Assembly (NCBI GenBank): GCA_050304615.1
Contig: JBNLDW010000011.1
Location: 248,001 to 312,000, forward strand
Length of the DNA: 64,000 bases
Reading direction: 5' to 3'
Source of the DNA: CBFDBF01 sp050304615
GTDB lineage: Bacteria > Pseudomonadota > Gammaproteobacteria > Chromatiales > Chromatiaceae
Shown piece after piece: positions 17,369 through 25,902 of the stretch. The number at the start of each line of letters is the position of its first letter. Within the stretch, counting starts at the first letter, position 1. Below the pieces are notes generated by a model, which was not told where the DNA came from, did not search any database, and was given only the letters and a program-made list of their open reading frames with translations. The position numbers were made by a program, and so were the translations under genes.

Positions 17369-17854
17369 ATGAGCGACGAACAAGCAGCCCAGACGGCAGA
17401 AGAGCGTAACTTTTCTATACAGCGCATCTATACCAAAGACATGTCCTTTGAGACCCCCAATTCTCCCGCCATCTTTACCGAGGATTGGAAGCCGGAGACA
17501 ACCCTGAATCTGAATACCAATCTGAATGATCTAGGTAAAGACAATTACGAGGTAATCCTCTCGGTTACCGTTACTACCAAAATCGGGGACAAGGTAGCCT
17601 TTTTGGTAGAGGTACAGCAGGCCGGTATTTTTCTGCTTCAGGGGTTTTCCAAGGAGGAGTTTGGGGGGATGGTGGGGGCCTATTGCCCTAATATCCTCTT
17701 TCCCTATGTCAGAGAGGTGGTGTCCGATCTGGTGATTAAGGGCAGCTTCCCCCAATTGATATTGGCCCCGGTCAATTTTGATGCCCTGTATACACAACAT
17801 CTACAGCAGGCGTCACCGCAGCAGGATGATGAGGCCCCGGCTACCAGCCACTAG
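17369..17854 (+). CDS. secB: Protein-export chaperone SecB
   Basis: SecB is a cytosolic tetrameric chaperone that holds preproteins unfolded and hands them to SecA. The 161-residue protein shows the family core FSIQRIYTKDMSFETPNSP, then LNTNLNDLGKDNYEVILSVTV, GIFLLQGF and the signature CPNILFPYVREVVSDLV near residue 110. The acidic C-terminal tail follows APVNFDALY. It lies between the rhodanese gene and gpsA, a conserved gammaproteobacterial order. Confidence 0.97.
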   Translation: MSDEQAAQTAEERNFSIQRIYTKDMSFETPNSPAIFTEDWKPETTLNLNTNLNDLGKDNYEVILSVTVTTKIGDKVAFLVEVQQAGIFLLQGFSKEEFGGMVGAYCPNILFPYVREVVSDLVIKGSFPQLILAPVNFDALYTQHLQQASPQQDDEAPATSH

Positions 17855-17887
17855 CCGACTAATTAAAGGCTAACCATACGGCACAAC

Positions 17888-18895
17888 ATGACCAATGCTA
17901 CACCACAAATCGCGGTTCTAGGTCCCGGCTCCTGGGGGACGGCGCTGGCCATACTGCTGAGCCGTAACGGGGCCAGGGTAAATCTCTGGGGTGTGCCGCA
18001 AGAGGTTGAGCAGTTGGTCAAAGATGGCGAGAATCGCCGCTTTCTGCCCGGCATCCCGTTCCCCCCAGGACTCAGTCCAACTGCAGACCTTGCCACCGCG
18101 GTGGGGGATGCAGATGAAGTTCTCGTAGTGATTCCGAGCCACGCCTTTCGTCCGGTACTGGAGCAGGTTAAGCCTCTCTTGCCGAGCGCTGCATCCATAA
18201 GCTGGGCCACCAAAGGGCTTGAGCCGGGCACCGCAAAACTGCTCAGCACGGTGGCGCAAGAGCTGCTTGGTGAGCAGTGCCCCCTGGCCGTTATTTCGGG
18301 GCCGACCTTCGCCCTGGAGGTGGGACACGGCCTACCTACGGCGGTAACTGTGGCAGCCACCACGCCGGAGCATGGAGAGCGGCTGGCCGGGTATCTCCAC
18401 TCGGACTGTTTTCGCGCCTATACCGGCAGCGATCTCATCGGGGTCCAGATCGGCGGTGCCGCCAAGAACGTCATGGCCATTGCTGCCGGGATTGCTGACG
18501 GGTTAGGGTTTGGCGCCAATACCAGGGCCGCACTGATTACTCGCGGGCTGGCCGAGATCATGCGGCTGGGGCTGGCCATGGGTGGGGCGGCGGAGACCTT
18601 CGTCGGGCTGGCAGGCCTAGGCGATCTGGCACTTACCTGTACCGACAATCAGTCACGCAATAGGCGCATGGGGTTGGCCCTGGCCAAGGGCAGTTCAATC
18701 GCAGAGGCCAAGTTGGAGATCGGTCAAGAGGTGGAGGGGGTTGGTACCGCCAAGGTGATCCAGCAGAAGGCCGAGGAGCTGGGGATCGAAATGCCGATCA
18801 CGCAACAGGTCTATCTGGTACTACACCACGGGCTTGATCCTAGAGAGGCGGTGCAGACTTTGTTGGAGAGAGAGCCGAAGCCTGAAGTCGGCTAG
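17888..18895 (+). CDS. gpsA: NAD(P)-dependent glycerol-3-phosphate dehydrogenase
   Basis: GpsA reduces dihydroxyacetone phosphate to sn-glycerol-3-phosphate, the backbone of phospholipids. The 335-residue protein has the N-terminal Rossmann motif VLGPGSWGTALA, then WATKGLEPGT and ISGPTFALEV near residues 100-140, the catalytic-lysine segment GAAKNVMAIAAGI near 195 and GLGDLALTCT near 245. It is 33 bases after secB, and a convergent hairpin follows it. Confidence 0.98.
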   Translation: MTNATPQIAVLGPGSWGTALAILLSRNGARVNLWGVPQEVEQLVKDGENRRFLPGIPFPPGLSPTADLATAVGDADEVLVVIPSHAFRPVLEQVKPLLPSAASISWATKGLEPGTAKLLSTVAQELLGEQCPLAVISGPTFALEVGHGLPTAVTVAATTPEHGERLAGYLHSDCFRAYTGSDLIGVQIGGAAKNVMAIAAGIADGLGFGANTRAALITRGLAEIMRLGLAMGGAAETFVGLAGLGDLALTCTDNQSRNRRMGLALAKGSSIAEAKLEIGQEVEGVGTAKVIQQKAEELGIEMPITQQVYLVLHHGLDPREAVQTLLEREPKPEVG

Positions 18896-18916
18896 GAAGA
18901 TGTAAACATGAAGTTG

Positions 18917-18942
18917 GGTAGGCGGACCGTAGCCCGCCTACC
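18917..18942. terminator. Bidirectional terminator hairpin between gpsA and a small membrane-protein gene
   Basis: GGTAGGCGG (18917-18925) pairs perfectly with CCGCCTACC (18934-18942) around an 8-base loop. It lies between two convergent genes and could stop transcription from both. T-runs are weak on either side. Confidence 0.6.
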
Positions 18943-18948
18943 AAGAAC

Positions 18949-19122
18949 TTATATCCCCTTTAGTGCGGTTCCAAGTGTCAGCAGGACAAACCCACCGGTC
19001 ACCAGCCAGAAGGCGTTTGCAGAGATGATAGGCAGACCGCCAAGTAGGGCGCCGACAATACCCAGTACACCCAGAATAACGGCGATAACCCAGACGATAA
19101 ATTTAGGAGCGCTCAGTTGCAT
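18949..19122 (-). CDS. Small membrane protein, 57 residues, unknown function
   Basis: This short reading frame was found by reading the minus strand. The ATG at 19122 is preceded by GCGAGG at a proper distance (GAGGTTAAAC-ATG). The product starts MQLSAPKFIVWVIAVILG and forms two hydrophobic segments (about residues 8-28 and 36-54) separated by GGLPIISANAF. It resembles small uncharacterised two-helix membrane proteins common in proteobacteria. No function can be assigned. It converges with gpsA. Confidence 0.65.
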   Translation of the reverse strand: MQLSAPKFIVWVIAVILGVLGIVGALLGGLPIISANAFWLVTGGFVLLTLGTALKGI

Positions 19123-19321
19123 GTTTAACCTCGCTATATTTATAAGTATTAGTGGGATTGCGATATATCAATATCGCCCGACCAGTATACTGAAGTTAGG
19201 GGGGTGTACAAGGTGGTTTTTGGGGTGCAGGGCGTGTTACAGGGGTTACTTATATGCTAATAATCCCCTGTTACGAAAAAACAGCTGGCATCGGGTTAAG
19301 AGGTAATGGGTAGGCGCGGGA

Positions 19322-19648
19322 TCAAAGGAAAGAGATGCCTATAAGTACCAGGCCAACTACGCTCAATACTAGAGGCGCGATCACGGAGGCATCCATTTTC
19401 TTCTTTTTGCTTGCTATCAGGGCGGTGCCCTCATACCGTTGGCGGGTTATCAGTGCAGCCATTGAGATTAATATAATAATCCCCCCGGCATAGCCACTGA
19501 TGGTTTTCAGCAGGGCGATCTTTTCGCGGCTTATTCCTGAGACACCACCACCGATAGTGACAAACTTATTCCCCGCCAGGGCCGGGTCGATCATGACCAA
19601 CAGCACTCCGGCAATTATTAGCAGCAGCAATGGTGTGAAGCGTCCCAT
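19322..19648 (-). CDS. Small membrane protein, 108 residues, unknown function
   Basis: The ATG at 19648 is chosen because it follows AAGGAAAAG at proper spacing and puts a hydrophobic helix at the N terminus (MGRFTPLLLLIIAGVLLVMI). The frame is open 28 codons further upstream, but that part is polar and unlike a leader. There are three hydrophobic segments (about 5-22, 48-66 and 86-106) and a basic KKKK loop between the second and third, which should be cytoplasmic. I do not recognise the family. Confidence 0.6.
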   Translation of the reverse strand: MGRFTPLLLLIIAGVLLVMIDPALAGNKFVTIGGGVSGISREKIALLKTISGYAGGIIILISMAALITRQRYEGTALIASKKKKMDASVIAPLVLSVVGLVLIGISFL

Positions 19649-19782
19649 GTCTTTTCCTTGAACAGACAGTTGTAATTTGCTGTGTCCAACGGGATGAAAC
19701 ATCCGTAGGCCATCTTTACACTGTTTCGGCACAAACCGCTTTTACTTGAGATTTTTATATTGCCGCCATTTAGGCATCTGTT

Positions 19783-20163
19783 ATGGAGCAAAAAACAGCT
19801 CTTATCGTTGCGGATGTAATACTAATCGCACATGTTGCATTCGTTCTCTATGTGACATTTGGTCTTGTTGCTATATAAATTGGTCGCTTTTTACAATGGT
19901 CATGGGTTAGGATCTACCGGTTCCGAATTACCCATTTGACCGCGATAGGCATAGTTGTCCTACAGTCATGGCTGGGCAAGGTCTGTCCCCTTACGCTACG
20001 GGAGATGTCTCTGCGCAGGGAGGCGGGTGATGCAACCTATTCAGGATCGTTCATACAATTCTGGCTGTAGTCGATACTATATTACAGCGCACCGAAGTGG
20101 CTATTTGTTCTGGTTTTAGCCAGTTGGTTTATTGTCAAGCCGATCAAGCGCTCAAGCAAATAG
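19783..20163 (+). pseudogene. DUF2784 family membrane protein, broken by two in-frame stop codons
   Basis: Read in one frame from the ATG at 19783, this stretch translates throughout as a DUF2784-like protein of about 126 codons. It is interrupted by TAA at 19876-19878 and TAG at 20068-20070 and ends at TAG 20161-20163. Recognisable parts are ADVILIAHVAFVLYV at the N terminus, WLGKVCPLTLREMSLRREAG (the family's CPLTxxE..LRRxAG core) and YSGSFIQFWL just before the second stop. No frameshift is needed, so the damage is two point changes. This suggests recent inactivation, sequencing error or (unlikely) readthrough. Confidence 0.8.
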
Positions 20164-20181
20164 TGCAGATGTCGCCGCAAG

Positions 20182-20207
20182 AAAAAAACGGCTCCTGAAG
20201 GAGCCGT
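20182..20207 (-). terminator. Rho-independent terminator after the VPLPA-CTERM gene
   Basis: ACGGCTCC pairs with GGAGCCGT around a 4-base loop (20188-20207). Read on the minus strand the stem is followed directly by seven Ts. It lies 9 bases past the stop of the gene at 20217. Confidence 0.9.
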
Positions 20208-20216
20208 CATTAAAAT

Positions 20217-20888
20217 TTACGCAAGTTTGTTACGTTTATTTAAACCTAATATACCCAGCAGACCGGAGCCGAGCAGCCAGAAAGCTGCAGGCAGTGGAAC
20301 GGCGGAGGTAGTAGATTGGATTTGAAAGCCGAGGGTAACTCCATCACCGCCCATAATATAAATGCCGTAAATGCCTTCACCAAAATCAAAGGGAACGAGG
20401 TCGGTAAAAAGGATGTAATCCTGGCCTACGTCCCCGGGGACAGTATAGGTTGGCTGGTCGCCAAACGAAGCAGGGAGTATCACGTTGGAGTCATGCGTGA
20501 CGGCGAGATAGGTATGTCCATAAAGCGCAAGACTATATGTAAGAGTTGGGTCAAGACCGGCTATGACGTAACTAGACACTGTTCCAGAATCTTGTAAAGA
20601 GTTAGTCGCGCTTGTATAGGCAGGATGAGCTTCGTCAAATTCCCAGATTATGCTGGTGTTTGTGGGGTTTCCAAACTCGTCCAGTAGACCTGTTGTGGCT
20701 ACTGCATCATAAACCGAGTTCCAGACAGTGCCACCCGTAGTGCTTAGTATGCCGTCATCACCGGAATAGGTGGCATCAGTAGAGTAACCTCCTTCCATGT
20801 CTACGTTGACTGTGAGAGCAAATGCCATCTGGCCATAACCTACTGCCAGGATCAAACATAACAAACGGATAGTGCGTGAATTTATCAT
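20217..20888 (-). CDS. VPLPA-CTERM (PEP-CTERM type) sorted exported protein
   Basis: The ATG at 20888 follows a strong GGAGGAAG site and gives 223 residues, starting with a signal peptide (RLLCLILAVGYGQMAFA). The middle is beta-rich and acidic with no family I recognise. The C terminus is AVPLPAAFWLLGSGLLGI followed by basic residues, the tripartite motif-helix-basic tail handled by exosortase/PEP-CTERM systems that usually accompany exopolysaccharide. No exosortase gene is in the window. The protein is probably displayed on, or released from, the cell surface. Confidence 0.8.
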   Translation of the reverse strand: MINSRTIRLLCLILAVGYGQMAFALTVNVDMEGGYSTDATYSGDDGILSTTGGTVWNSVYDAVATTGLLDEFGNPTNTSIIWEFDEAHPAYTSATNSLQDSGTVSSYVIAGLDPTLTYSLALYGHTYLAVTHDSNVILPASFGDQPTYTVPGDVGQDYILFTDLVPFDFGEGIYGIYIMGGDGVTLGFQIQSTTSAVPLPAAFWLLGSGLLGILGLNKRNKLA

Positions 20889-21093
20889 GATACTTCCTCC
20901 ATAAATGCAATACATAAATTCAGTTCTTAGGTGCCACCCGGAAATGTTATCATCCTAGGCAGGTAGTGTATGTAGCATACCAAATTAATATCGTGATGTT
21001 AACAGTGGTTATGGTCTGTCCAGATTTGTACAGACCTCATAATTTTGAGCAGGCCCACACTTTCTTTACCCGAGCGGTAGAGTAGTGCAGTCA

Positions 21094-21128
21094 GATATAA
21101 AGGGGCGGTTGAACCGCCCCTTTATATC
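21094..21128. terminator. Perfect inverted repeat, probable bidirectional terminator
   Basis: Two perfect 17-base arms (21094-21110 and 21112-21128) flank a single central G. The GC-rich core GGGGCGGTT/AACCGCCCC is framed by A/T-rich ends, so on either strand the stem is followed by a T-rich run. It lies just past the stop of the oxidoreductase gene at 21148 (minus strand). Confidence 0.75.
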
Positions 21129-21147
21129 TTCTTTGTTTAGGCCTTGT

Positions 21148-24084
21148 TTATAGGCCTATAGAGGTGAGGTGGGCTCGGAATGCCTGCTCTCTGCCATCTG
21201 GGGCAACGCCACCTAGCTCTGGGGCAATTTTGGTCTCTAGCAGCCGTCCGCCATCACCATTCAGGTTGGTAAGAGCAGCGAGCGCACTCACTTCGGCGGC
21301 CAGTGAGCGACGCGCGTTTGCCAGATCGCCCAGCCTGACATCTCCTGCTAACGCGGCCAAGACGCTGAGACCAGCTGGATCGGCCGCGTCCGGCAGGGCG
21401 CCGTGTAGCAGTGCCAGCGAACCATCCCGGTTCAGTACCGCGCCGCTGATGTTCAACGGGTCGGGAAGCTGAAGTTTATACTCGCCCTCGCTCGCACTTC
21501 CAGGGGTGGCCAGCGAGATCAGGGTGGCCTTGCCAGCCTGTTCCCGGGAGATGCCGGCACCGACCGAAACGATGCACTCTACACTCTTATCCAAAGGCGT
21601 TGCCCCCAGCTTGTGCAGCAGGGCCAGATTGGCCTCACCAGAAATCTTGCTATTACCCGCGCTCTCTTCTCCGGCAGTGCCAGATAGATAGTGCAGAGAG
21701 GCGTTGATCCCACGGGCTAGGGTGGCAGCAATAAAGGTCTGCTCTACGGTTAGTCTTGGGGAGAGAACCACAGCGCAAGAGGCGGCATTTTTAAGTGCCT
21801 GACGAGCGGCCGCAGGGTCTTGCTGCTGCCCGGTAGCACCATTCCATAGCTGATAGCTAAAGCGCCCTTCGGCGCAGATTACCGCACCGTTTACCGGATC
21901 ACCGTTGATGCTCTGTACCTTGACTACTCTCCCTTCAGCGGTATGTACACTGAGGCCACAACCGCGGTCGCAGGCGCTACAGCTGGTCTGCGCTGTTTGC
22001 CAGATCCATGGCCCGCACTCTTTACCGGTGTTGAGGGTGATGGCGGCAGTGGGGCATACGTCGGTACACATGCCGCAGGCATCGCAACCGGTATCTTGCA
22101 GCGGGTCTTCAAAATTGGGGCCGATCTTGGTGACGAAACCACGGTTTATGAAGGTCAGCGCATTGATATGGCGTACCTCGGAGCAGATGCGGACGCAGGA
22201 ACCACAGGTGATACATTTGTCTGCCTCTATGCGAATTAGAGGATGACGATTATCTACCGCATACTCGCGTTTTTCCCCACTGAAGCGTACCTCGGTGGAT
22301 CCGTAGTCGGTAGAGTACTGGCGCAGATCACAGTCGAACCTGGCCTGACAGCCGCACTCAATACAGCGGGTCGCCTCGGCCATGGCGGTGGCGCGTTCCA
22401 GCCCAATATTGATAGAGGCCCAAGGATCGGCCAGGCGTTTTTTGGCTGGGCGGGTGGTCTCCAGGGCGCGCTTGGCATGCACGAAGCGTGGGGCAAAATC
22501 GGCCTCTTCCAGCTCGGCCAGACGGCCTCGACTGATGGCGTACGGCTGGGTAAGCTTCACCTCAGCACCATTCAGATGCAGGTTTATCGCCATGGCGGCT
22601 CGGCGTCCCTCGCCAATGGCACGGATCAGGAGATCGGGACCGAAAGCGCAGTCGCCGGCGGCAAAGACCCCCTCTTGGTCGGTGACCTGAGTGACCTCAT
22701 CATAGACGAAGGTGTCCCAGCGGGTGGTCTCTGGTTTCTCTTTCTCTTGCTCAATACAGCCCATATCCGGGCCCTGACCGATGGCGGGGATGATGGTGTC
22801 AAACTCCATGATCTCTTCGCTGCCCTTGATCGGTACCGGGCGGCGGCGTCCAGAGTCATCGGGCTCACCCAGCTCCATGGTGATTACCTCCATGGCGTAG
22901 GCACGGCCATTGTCATCCAGTAGTACCTTAGTGGGGGCGGTGAGAAAGCGGATATCCACCCCCTCTTCGATGGTCTCTTCCTGCTCAATCGGCAGGGCCG
23001 GCATCTCCGCCTGGGTGCGACGGTAGAGTAGGGTAACCTTGGCTCCAAGGCGGCGTGAGACCCGGGCGCAGTCCATGGCGGTATCACCACCACCTATGAC
23101 GGCGACTTTTTTGCCTATATCGGTGATATTGCCGAGGACCACTTCGCGTAGAAAATCTACTCCGCCGATGACCCCCTCTGACTCTTCGTTCTCGACCCGC
23201 ATGGGTTTTGGTTTGTGCGCGCCAATCGCCAGCAGCACTGCACCGAAGCCCTGAGCCTTAAGGTCAGCTATGGAGAAGTCGCGCCCCAGCCGCTGGTTAA
23301 AATGGACCTTTACCCCCATATCAATGATGGCGCCGATCTCTTTGTCCATCAGATCCCAGGGCATACGGAAGCGGGGGATACCATAGCGGGCCATACCGCC
23401 CAGCTCAGGTAATGCCTCAAATATCTCAACTGCATGGCCTGCACGACGCAGATAGTAGGCGGCAGAGAGGCCCGCAGGGCCGCCACCGACAATAGCTACC
23501 CGTTTGCCAGTCTTGGCGCCCGGCTCCTGGGTAAATGGGCCCACCTCCAGGTCATATTCGGAGGCAAACCGCTTCAGCGGGTTGATGGCGATAGGCTCAT
23601 CCACCAAGGTGCGGCGACACTCGCTCTCGCAAGGGTGGGGGCAGATACGGCCACAGACCACTGGCAGGGGATTGCGCTCCTTGATTAGCCGTACCGCCGC
23701 CTCCGGATCGCCATTGGCTATATGTGCAATGTAGCCCTGGATATCGATATTGGCAGGACAGGTGGCCTCACACGGGGCGATACAGTCACCGGCGTGGTCG
23801 GAGAGGATTAGATCCAGGGCCATCTTACGACTGTTCACGACCTGTTCACTGTCGGTCTGGATATCCATGTCCGGGGCTATCCGGGTGGAACAGGCAGGGA
23901 GCAAACCGCGTGCGCCTTTGACTTCGACCACACAGAGGAAGCAGGAGGCGAAGGGCTTCAGCCGGTCGTCATGGCAGAAGGTGGGTATATGTATGCCCTG
24001 GGCTTCGGCCGCTTCACGGATGGTTGCCCCGGCGGCAGCTTCAACGGCTTGGCCGTTAAGGGTAATGGAAATCGTCTCACTCAT
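21148..24084 (-). CDS. NuoG/GltD fusion: [2Fe-2S], FAD/NAD(P) GltD-like and ferredoxin domains (StnC-like)
   Basis: This 978-residue iron-sulfur flavoprotein appears to be the third subunit of a NAD(P)H-linked oxidoreductase. In order it has an N-terminal [2Fe-2S] domain (HIPTFCHDD, CFLCVVEVKG), a GltD-like cluster region (CIAPCEATCPANID, CGRICPHPCESECRR, about 100-165), an FAD site VAIVGGGPAGLSAAYYLRR near 195 and a second dinucleotide site VAVIGGGDTAMDCARVSRR near 325. Two [4Fe-4S] motifs follow, CITCGSCVRIC near 620 and CDACGMCTDVC near 662, then a NuoG-like CSACDRGCGLSV near 700. The final 260 residues resemble a shortened NuoG molybdopterin domain with no cofactor-binding signature. The ATG at 24084 follows AGAGGA. 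It is 36 bases after the NuoF-like gene. Confidence 0.85.
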   Translation of the reverse strand: MSETISITLNGQAVEAAAGATIREAAEAQGIHIPTFCHDDRLKPFASCFLCVVEVKGARGLLPACSTRIAPDMDIQTDSEQVVNSRKMALDLILSDHAGDCIAPCEATCPANIDIQGYIAHIANGDPEAAVRLIKERNPLPVVCGRICPHPCESECRRTLVDEPIAINPLKRFASEYDLEVGPFTQEPGAKTGKRVAIVGGGPAGLSAAYYLRRAGHAVEIFEALPELGGMARYGIPRFRMPWDLMDKEIGAIIDMGVKVHFNQRLGRDFSIADLKAQGFGAVLLAIGAHKPKPMRVENEESEGVIGGVDFLREVVLGNITDIGKKVAVIGGGDTAMDCARVSRRLGAKVTLLYRRTQAEMPALPIEQEETIEEGVDIRFLTAPTKVLLDDNGRAYAMEVITMELGEPDDSGRRRPVPIKGSEEIMEFDTIIPAIGQGPDMGCIEQEKEKPETTRWDTFVYDEVTQVTDQEGVFAAGDCAFGPDLLIRAIGEGRRAAMAINLHLNGAEVKLTQPYAISRGRLAELEEADFAPRFVHAKRALETTRPAKKRLADPWASINIGLERATAMAEATRCIECGCQARFDCDLRQYSTDYGSTEVRFSGEKREYAVDNRHPLIRIEADKCITCGSCVRICSEVRHINALTFINRGFVTKIGPNFEDPLQDTGCDACGMCTDVCPTAAITLNTGKECGPWIWQTAQTSCSACDRGCGLSVHTAEGRVVKVQSINGDPVNGAVICAEGRFSYQLWNGATGQQQDPAAARQALKNAASCAVVLSPRLTVEQTFIAATLARGINASLHYLSGTAGEESAGNSKISGEANLALLHKLGATPLDKSVECIVSVGAGISREQAGKATLISLATPGSASEGEYKLQLPDPLNISGAVLNRDGSLALLHGALPDAADPAGLSVLAALAGDVRLGDLANARRSLAAEVSALAALTNLNGDGGRLLETKIAPELGGVAPDGREQAFRAHLTSIGL

Positions 24085-24120
24085 CACAAATCCTCTTCAA
24101 TTCTGTTTGCACCGGGTGCA

Positions 24121-25902
24121 TTAGGCCACCAAAATGGCTTCGGGACTGCAGACCTCTGCACACATGCCACAATTGATGCAGACCTCCTGGTCGATGACCC
24201 AGGTCTCCGGCTTCTTCAGTTCGCCGGTGATGCAGTTGACCGGGCAGTAGCGCTCACAGATGGAGCAGCCGGTGCAATCATCCTGGATGATGGTGTGGCT
24301 GATCAGACCTTTACAGACACCGGCCGGGCAGCGCTTATCATTGACGTGCGCCTCGTACTCCTCGCGAAAATATTTGAGTGTGGTGAGCACCGGGTTGGGG
24401 GCAGTTTGGCCCAGGCCGCAGAGGCTGGCCTTTTTTATGTTGTGGGCGAGCTCTTCCAGCTCCTCCAACTCCTGCATGGTGCCGTCGCCATCACAGATCC
24501 TGGTCAGGATCTCCTTCATCCTCAGGGTGCCGATACGGCAAAAGGTACACTTGCCGCAGGACTCAATCTGGGTGAAGTCGAGAAAAAACTTGGCCAGATC
24601 CACCATACAGGACTTCTCGTCCATGACGATGATACCGCCGGAGCCCATGATGGCGCCGGTGGCGTTGATGGCCGCATACTCAATGGGGGTGTCGAACAGG
24701 GATGCTGGAATACAGCCGCCAGAAGGGCCGCCAAGCTGAACCGCCTTCAGCGGCCTGTCGGTGACGGAGCCGCCGCCGATGTCGTAAATCATCTCCCTTA
24801 GTGGCATACCCATAGGGACCTCTACCAGGCCACCACGTTTAATCGCACCGGCCAGGGCAAATACCTTGGTACCCTTGGAGTCCTCGGTGCCGATGGCCTG
24901 ATAGGCAGCACCACCGTTGTCGATGATCCAGGGCAGATTTGACAGGGTCTCTACGTTATTAATGATAGTAGGCTTGCCAAACAGACCTTTGACTGCCGGG
25001 AATGGTGGCCGGATGCGGGGCATCCCACGCTCACCCTCAATCGAGGCAATCAGGGCCGTCTCTTCGCCACAAACGAAGGCCCCGGCCCCCTGCTTGATCT
25101 TTATATGAAAATTGAAGCCGCTGCCTAGGATGTTGTCACCCAGGTAGCCGGCGGCCATGGCATCCTTAATGGCGATGCCAAAATTCTTTACCGCCAAAGG
25201 GTATTCAGCACGAATGTATGCATACCCGCCGCTAGCGCCGATGGCGTAGGCCGCGATCAGCATCCCCTCCAGCACGTTGTGAGGGTCGCCCTCTAGCAGA
25301 GAGCGATCCATAAAGGCACCGGGATCACCCTCATCACCGTTACAGATCAGGTATTTTTTATCGCCCTCTGCGCCACGAGCGAAGGTCCATTTGGTGGCTG
25401 TAGGAAAGCCGGCGCCGCCACGGCCGCGAATACCGGAGATCTTGATCTCTTCGATCACCTGCTCCGGGGTCATCCCCTGGTTGATGATCTTCTTGATCGC
25501 GTTGTAACCGCCACGGGCCTCGTACTGGGCTATGTCGGTGGCATCTATTTGACCTACATTACGCAGGGCCAGACGGGTCTGTCTGGTTAGATATTGACCG
25601 CCCTCTCTTTCGGGATCACTGCTGGAGGTCAGGAGTAGATCCTCAGGTAGCTCCCCTTCGCCGCGATGATACTTCAGGATCTTGGTGACCCCTTTCTTGT
25701 CCACGTTGCCATACATGTGGGAGTTGCCAGCACTATCACGCACCTCTACCATCACCTCGGCGTGGCACATCCCTACACAGCCAACCGTACGGATGGTGGC
25801 ATCGGGGGCGTTGGTTTGAAACTGAGAGAGTACATCGGCAGAGCCGGAGGCGCGGCCACAAGTGCCCTCACCTACAATAATTTCAAGATTCTGCTCGCTC
25901 AT
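24121..25902 (-). CDS. NuoF-like NADH-binding FMN/[4Fe-4S] subunit with extra ferredoxin domains (StnB/HydB-like)
   Basis: The 593-residue protein has the layout of HydB/HndC/StnB flavin subunits. A thioredoxin-like [2Fe-2S] domain comes first (GTCGRASGSADV and GCVGMCHAEV, residues about 12-50). The NuoF core follows, with the FMN and NADH glycine-rich motif GRGGAGFPTATKWTF near 170 and the [4Fe-4S] ligands ESCGKCTFCRIGTLRM near 455. The C-terminal extension carries two ferredoxin motifs, CTGCSICERYCPVNC and CINCGMCAEVC. In electron-bifurcating enzymes this FMN is the branch point. Its ATG overlaps the NuoE-like stop by four bases. Confidence 0.93.
   Translation of the reverse strand: MSEQNLEIIVGEGTCGRASGSADVLSQFQTNAPDATIRTVGCVGMCHAEVMVEVRDSAGNSHMYGNVDKKGVTKILKYHRGEGELPEDLLLTSSSDPEREGGQYLTRQTRLALRNVGQIDATDIAQYEARGGYNAIKKIINQGMTPEQVIEEIKISGIRGRGGAGFPTATKWTFARGAEGDKKYLICNGDEGDPGAFMDRSLLEGDPHNVLEGMLIAAYAIGASGGYAYIRAEYPLAVKNFGIAIKDAMAAGYLGDNILGSGFNFHIKIKQGAGAFVCGEETALIASIEGERGMPRIRPPFPAVKGLFGKPTIINNVETLSNLPWIIDNGGAAYQAIGTEDSKGTKVFALAGAIKRGGLVEVPMGMPLREMIYDIGGGSVTDRPLKAVQLGGPSGGCIPASLFDTPIEYAAINATGAIMGSGGIIVMDEKSCMVDLAKFFLDFTQIESCGKCTFCRIGTLRMKEILTRICDGDGTMQELEELEELAHNIKKASLCGLGQTAPNPVLTTLKYFREEYEAHVNDKRCPAGVCKGLISHTIIQDDCTGCSICERYCPVNCITGELKKPETWVIDQEVCINCGMCAEVCSPEAILVA

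Noticed and set aside
18908..19306. 132-codon plus-strand frame after gpsA
   Set aside because: It overlaps a better minus-strand small gene that has a ribosome-binding site and membrane-protein character.
19876..20070. Stop-codon recoding (selenocysteine or pyrrolysine) in the DUF2784 sequence
   Set aside because: One stop is TAA, which is not recoded this way, and TAG and TAA end other genes normally.
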